Origin: Alphaproteobacteria bacterium
Lineage (GTDB): Bacteria > Myxococcota_A > UBA796 > GCA-2862545
DNA length: 64,000 bases
Reading direction: 5' to 3'
Assembly (NCBI GenBank): GCA_020632875.1
Contig: JACKET010000018.1
Span: 78,831-142,830 of the forward strand
Every line of letters begins with the position of its first letter. Position 1 is the stretch's first letter. The translations under genes were made by a program, and so were the position numbers. Below the pieces are notes generated by a model that was not told the DNA's origin, did no database searches, and saw nothing but the letters and a program-made list of their open reading frames with translations. Below, one piece after another: positions 62,232 through 64,000 of this stretch.

Positions 62232-62848
62232 GCGAGCACCGCCAGGAGCTGCGTGACGAGGCCCTCGCGGAAGGCCGGCGTCGCGAGGAGCCCCGCGCGG
62301 TCGCGTGCCGCGGCGTGCACCACGCCCTCGAGCGTGCGGATGACGAGGAACGCCAGCACCTCGGGGTCGCGGTCGCGCAGCTCGGCGGGCCGGGCGCGCA
62401 TCAGGGCGACGAGGCCGAGCTCGAACCGCTGCAGCAGGTCGTCTTCGAGCCCCGGCCCCGCTTCGCTCGCGACCACCCGGCCGAGCAGCGCGTGCAGCGC
62501 CGGGTCGACGCGGTGGGCCGCGAGGAACGCGTCGACCGCGGCGGCGACGAGCGCCGGGGTCGGCGTGGACGGCGCCCGTGCGAGGACCTCGAGCATCCGG
62601 GCCGTGACGTCCTCGGCGTGGCGGCGGAGGAGCGCGTAGAGCACGGCCTCCTTGTGGGGGAAGTACTGGTAGAACGACCCCGGCGAGACGCCGGCCACGT
62701 CGCACAGCGCGGGGACCGTGAGCGCGTCGAGGCCCTCGGCCACGACAATGCGAGCGGCGGCCTCGAGCACGGCGTCGACGAGGGCGCGGGATCGCTCCTG
62801 AGTCGGCTTCTTCCTCTCTTTCAGCGCTTCGATGTCGCGGTTCGCCAA
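62228..62848 (-). CDS. TetR-family regulator of the AmpG-like transporter operon
   Basis: 206 residues from a TTG at 62848; the frame is open for 31 more codons upstream, but that part overlaps the divergent cytochrome gene's leader and start and lacks protein character. HTH: 'AAARIVVAEGLDALTVPALC' and 'VAGVSPGSFYQYFPHKEAVLYALL'. The C-terminal domain is typical of TetR. Its stop overlaps the transporter start by 4 bp, so the two are co-expressed and autoregulation is likely. It diverges from the diheme cytochrome across ~50 bp. Start codon uncertain. Confidence 0.85.
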   Translation of the reverse strand: MANRDIEALKERKKPTQERSRALVDAVLEAAARIVVAEGLDALTVPALCDVAGVSPGSFYQYFPHKEAVLYALLRRHAEDVTARMLEVLARAPSTPTPALVAAAVDAFLAAHRVDPALHALLGRVVASEAGPGLEDDLLQRFELGLVALMRARPAELRDRDPEVLAFLVIRTLEGVVHAAARDRAGLLATPAFREGLVTQLLAVLA

Positions 62849-62898
62849 TGCGAATGCCCCGGGCGCCCGCGGCGCGTGAGACTGGGAACGGAGGTCGG

Positions 62899-63894
62899 AT
62901 GCCGATCGTGTGGTTCGTCGTATCGATGCTCGGGTGCGCACGCCACGCGCCCCACGTGGAGCGCCTGCCGGATGCCGCGGTCCCCGTGCCGGCCGTCCCG
63001 GAGGGCGCGGACGCGGTGCTCGAGCGCGGCGCCCGGCTGTACCGGACGGCGAGCTGCGTGGGCTGCCACTCCCCGCCCTTCGACGACGCCACGCACCTCG
63101 GCGGAGGGCGCGACCTGCCGACCATCTTCGGCGTGTTCTACGCGCCGAACATCAGCCCGGACGCCGAGAACGGCATCGGCACGTGGACCGAGGCGGACTT
63201 CGTGCGGGCGATGCGGGACGGCCGGGCGCCCGACGGGCGGCGCTACTGGCCGACCTTCCCGTACATGGCGTACACGAAGATGACGGACGACGACCTGCAC
63301 GCGCTGTGGGTGTACCTCGAGGCCCAGCCCGCAGTCGCGACACCCTCGCGTCCCCACGAGATCCGCGCGCCCTACGGGATGCCCGGGATGCTGGGGCTGT
63401 GGCGCTCCCTGGCGTTCCGTCGCGGCGCCCTCGAAGAGAACGCGGAGCAATCCGGGGACTGGAACCGCGGGCGGTACCTCGTGGAGGCCGTCAGCTACTG
63501 CGACCAGTGCCACACGCCCCGCAGCGCGCTCGGGCTCGTGAAGCGCCGCCACTACCTCGCGGGCGGGGCGAACCCGGCCAAGGCCGACGTCCACCCGAAC
63601 CTCACCTCGCATCCCGATGCGGGCATCGGGGCGTGGAGCGGGGCCGACATCGTCCGGTACCTCCAGACCGCGCAGAAGCCCGACGGCACGACGAGCGACG
63701 CGAAGGACATCATGGCCGAGAAGGTGCACGACTCGTTCTCGCACCACACGCCCGCCGATCTGCACGCCATCGCGGTCTACCTGGGCGCACAGCCCGCCGA
63801 TGCCTTCGACCCGGAGGCGTGGGGCCTGGTGAAGCGTCGGCGCCGGAAGCTCGCGCGCCAGGACGATCGGGATCCAGAGGACGCGGACCGATGA
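62899..63894 (+). CDS. Diheme cytochrome c lipoprotein
   Basis: 331 residues; ATG at 62899 after GGAGG. Signal MPIVWFVVSMLGC with lipobox (C13). Two CxxCH sites, C53-H57 (TASCVGCHSPP) and C201-H205 (SYCDQCHTPRS), each in a cytochrome c domain with 'PNISPDAENGIGTWTEADFV' and 'PNLTSHPDAGIGAWSGADIV', a signature shared with the cytochrome subunits of alcohol and sugar dehydrogenases. It would carry electrons from a periplasmic dehydrogenase, but none is adjacent. The C terminus is highly basic (KRRRRKLARQ). The lipid anchor places it in a membrane facing the periplasm. Confidence 0.92.
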   Translation: MPIVWFVVSMLGCARHAPHVERLPDAAVPVPAVPEGADAVLERGARLYRTASCVGCHSPPFDDATHLGGGRDLPTIFGVFYAPNISPDAENGIGTWTEADFVRAMRDGRAPDGRRYWPTFPYMAYTKMTDDDLHALWVYLEAQPAVATPSRPHEIRAPYGMPGMLGLWRSLAFRRGALEENAEQSGDWNRGRYLVEAVSYCDQCHTPRSALGLVKRRHYLAGGANPAKADVHPNLTSHPDAGIGAWSGADIVRYLQTAQKPDGTTSDAKDIMAEKVHDSFSHHTPADLHAIAVYLGAQPADAFDPEAWGLVKRRRRKLARQDDRDPEDADR

Positions 63895-63939
63895 CGAAGG
63901 AAGGGAACGCGAGCCACGGCGCCTTGCGTCGGAAGGGAT

Positions 63940-64000
63940 CGAGGTTCGAGCGCCAGGCATCACGCAGATGACGCAGAAGGACGCAGATGACGCAGAAACC
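63940..64000 (+). repeat. Dispersed intergenic repeat, copy D (cut by window edge)
   Basis: Core at 63958-63999 is identical in layout to copy A (two ACGCAGATGACGCAGA units separated by AGG), preceded by the same short flank (CGAGCG..C.AGGCATCACGC). The rest of the element lies beyond the window. Confidence 0.85.

Overview
The window is high-GC DNA (roughly 70% by eye) from a Gram-negative bacterium, most likely a member of the Myxococcota or a related deltaproteobacterial lineage, probably environmental. The grounds are a eukaryote-like Ser/Thr kinase, a class III cyclase, many lipoproteins with Asp/Ala/Ser/Thr stalks (DTDADSD-type runs), MopE-like 'DxDGDG...DCDD' motifs, and a Cys-plus-hydrophobic-plus-Arg tail at 59.9 kb that resembles the MYXO-CTERM sorting signal. 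The species cannot be named from the sequence. No rRNA, tRNA or CRISPR array was seen.

Layout. 1-5.2 kb: a minus-strand operon of Ser/Thr kinase, exported protein, pilin-like protein, pilus-chaperone-like protein and an outer-membrane barrel cut by the window edge, preceded by about 310 bp of simple repeats. 5.6-9.6 kb: two small membrane proteins, then a thiol-redox pair (TlpA-like thioredoxin and a VKOR-DsbA-SUMF1-like fusion) and two small proteins. 9.6-12.6 kb: repeat-rich DNA, an S66 peptidase and small membrane genes carrying a 150-bp direct repeat. 12.6-21.3 kb: ceramidase-like lipoprotein, a low-GC HEPN gene, an LMF-family membrane protein, the (p)ppGpp synthetase/hydrolase, gmk and yicC. 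21.4-26.7 kb: a tightly packed plus-strand gene chain (ABC permease and ATPase, O-methyltransferase, exported protein, Asp-stalk lipoprotein, dienelactone-hydrolase-like protein). 26.7-31 kb: a pentaheme cytochrome / membrane protein / cyclase operon divergent from a PAS histidine kinase. 31-36.5 kb: repeats, a beta-helix lipoprotein, and a sulfatase-fold protein divergent from an arylsulfotransferase-like lipoprotein. 36.6-40 kb: two related membrane glycosyltransferases that diverge from a 23-bp gap. 40-41.7 kb: an AAA ATPase with a PD-(D/E)XK-like protein, a candidate defence pair. 41.7-49.7 kb: membrane and lipoprotein genes, a GNAT, a Cys-type sulfatase, a low-GC metalloprotease pair, an FG-GAP-like lipoprotein and a Gre-like protein. 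50-64 kb: TetR/D-aminoacylase, DppA-type peptidase, hflX, a DsbA-like protein, guaB1, a DUF2341-like surface protein, a TetR/AmpG-like operon and a diheme cytochrome.

Themes. Much of the coding capacity serves the envelope: at least nine predicted lipoproteins, thiol oxidation and periplasmic cytochromes. Several genes act on D-amino-acid or muropeptide substrates (S66 peptidase, D-aminoacylase, M55 peptidase, AmpG-like transporter), though they are dispersed. The most interesting observations are (i) the ATPase/nuclease pair at 40.0-41.7 kb, (ii) a class of genes without a Shine-Dalgarno site in which a TA-initial hexamer lies exactly 6 nt before the ATG, i.e. apparent leaderless promoters, including a shared bidirectional one at 38.17 kb, (iii) the VKOR-DsbA-SUMF1-like fusion, and (iv) a family of dispersed intergenic repeats with at least four copies in 64 kb.
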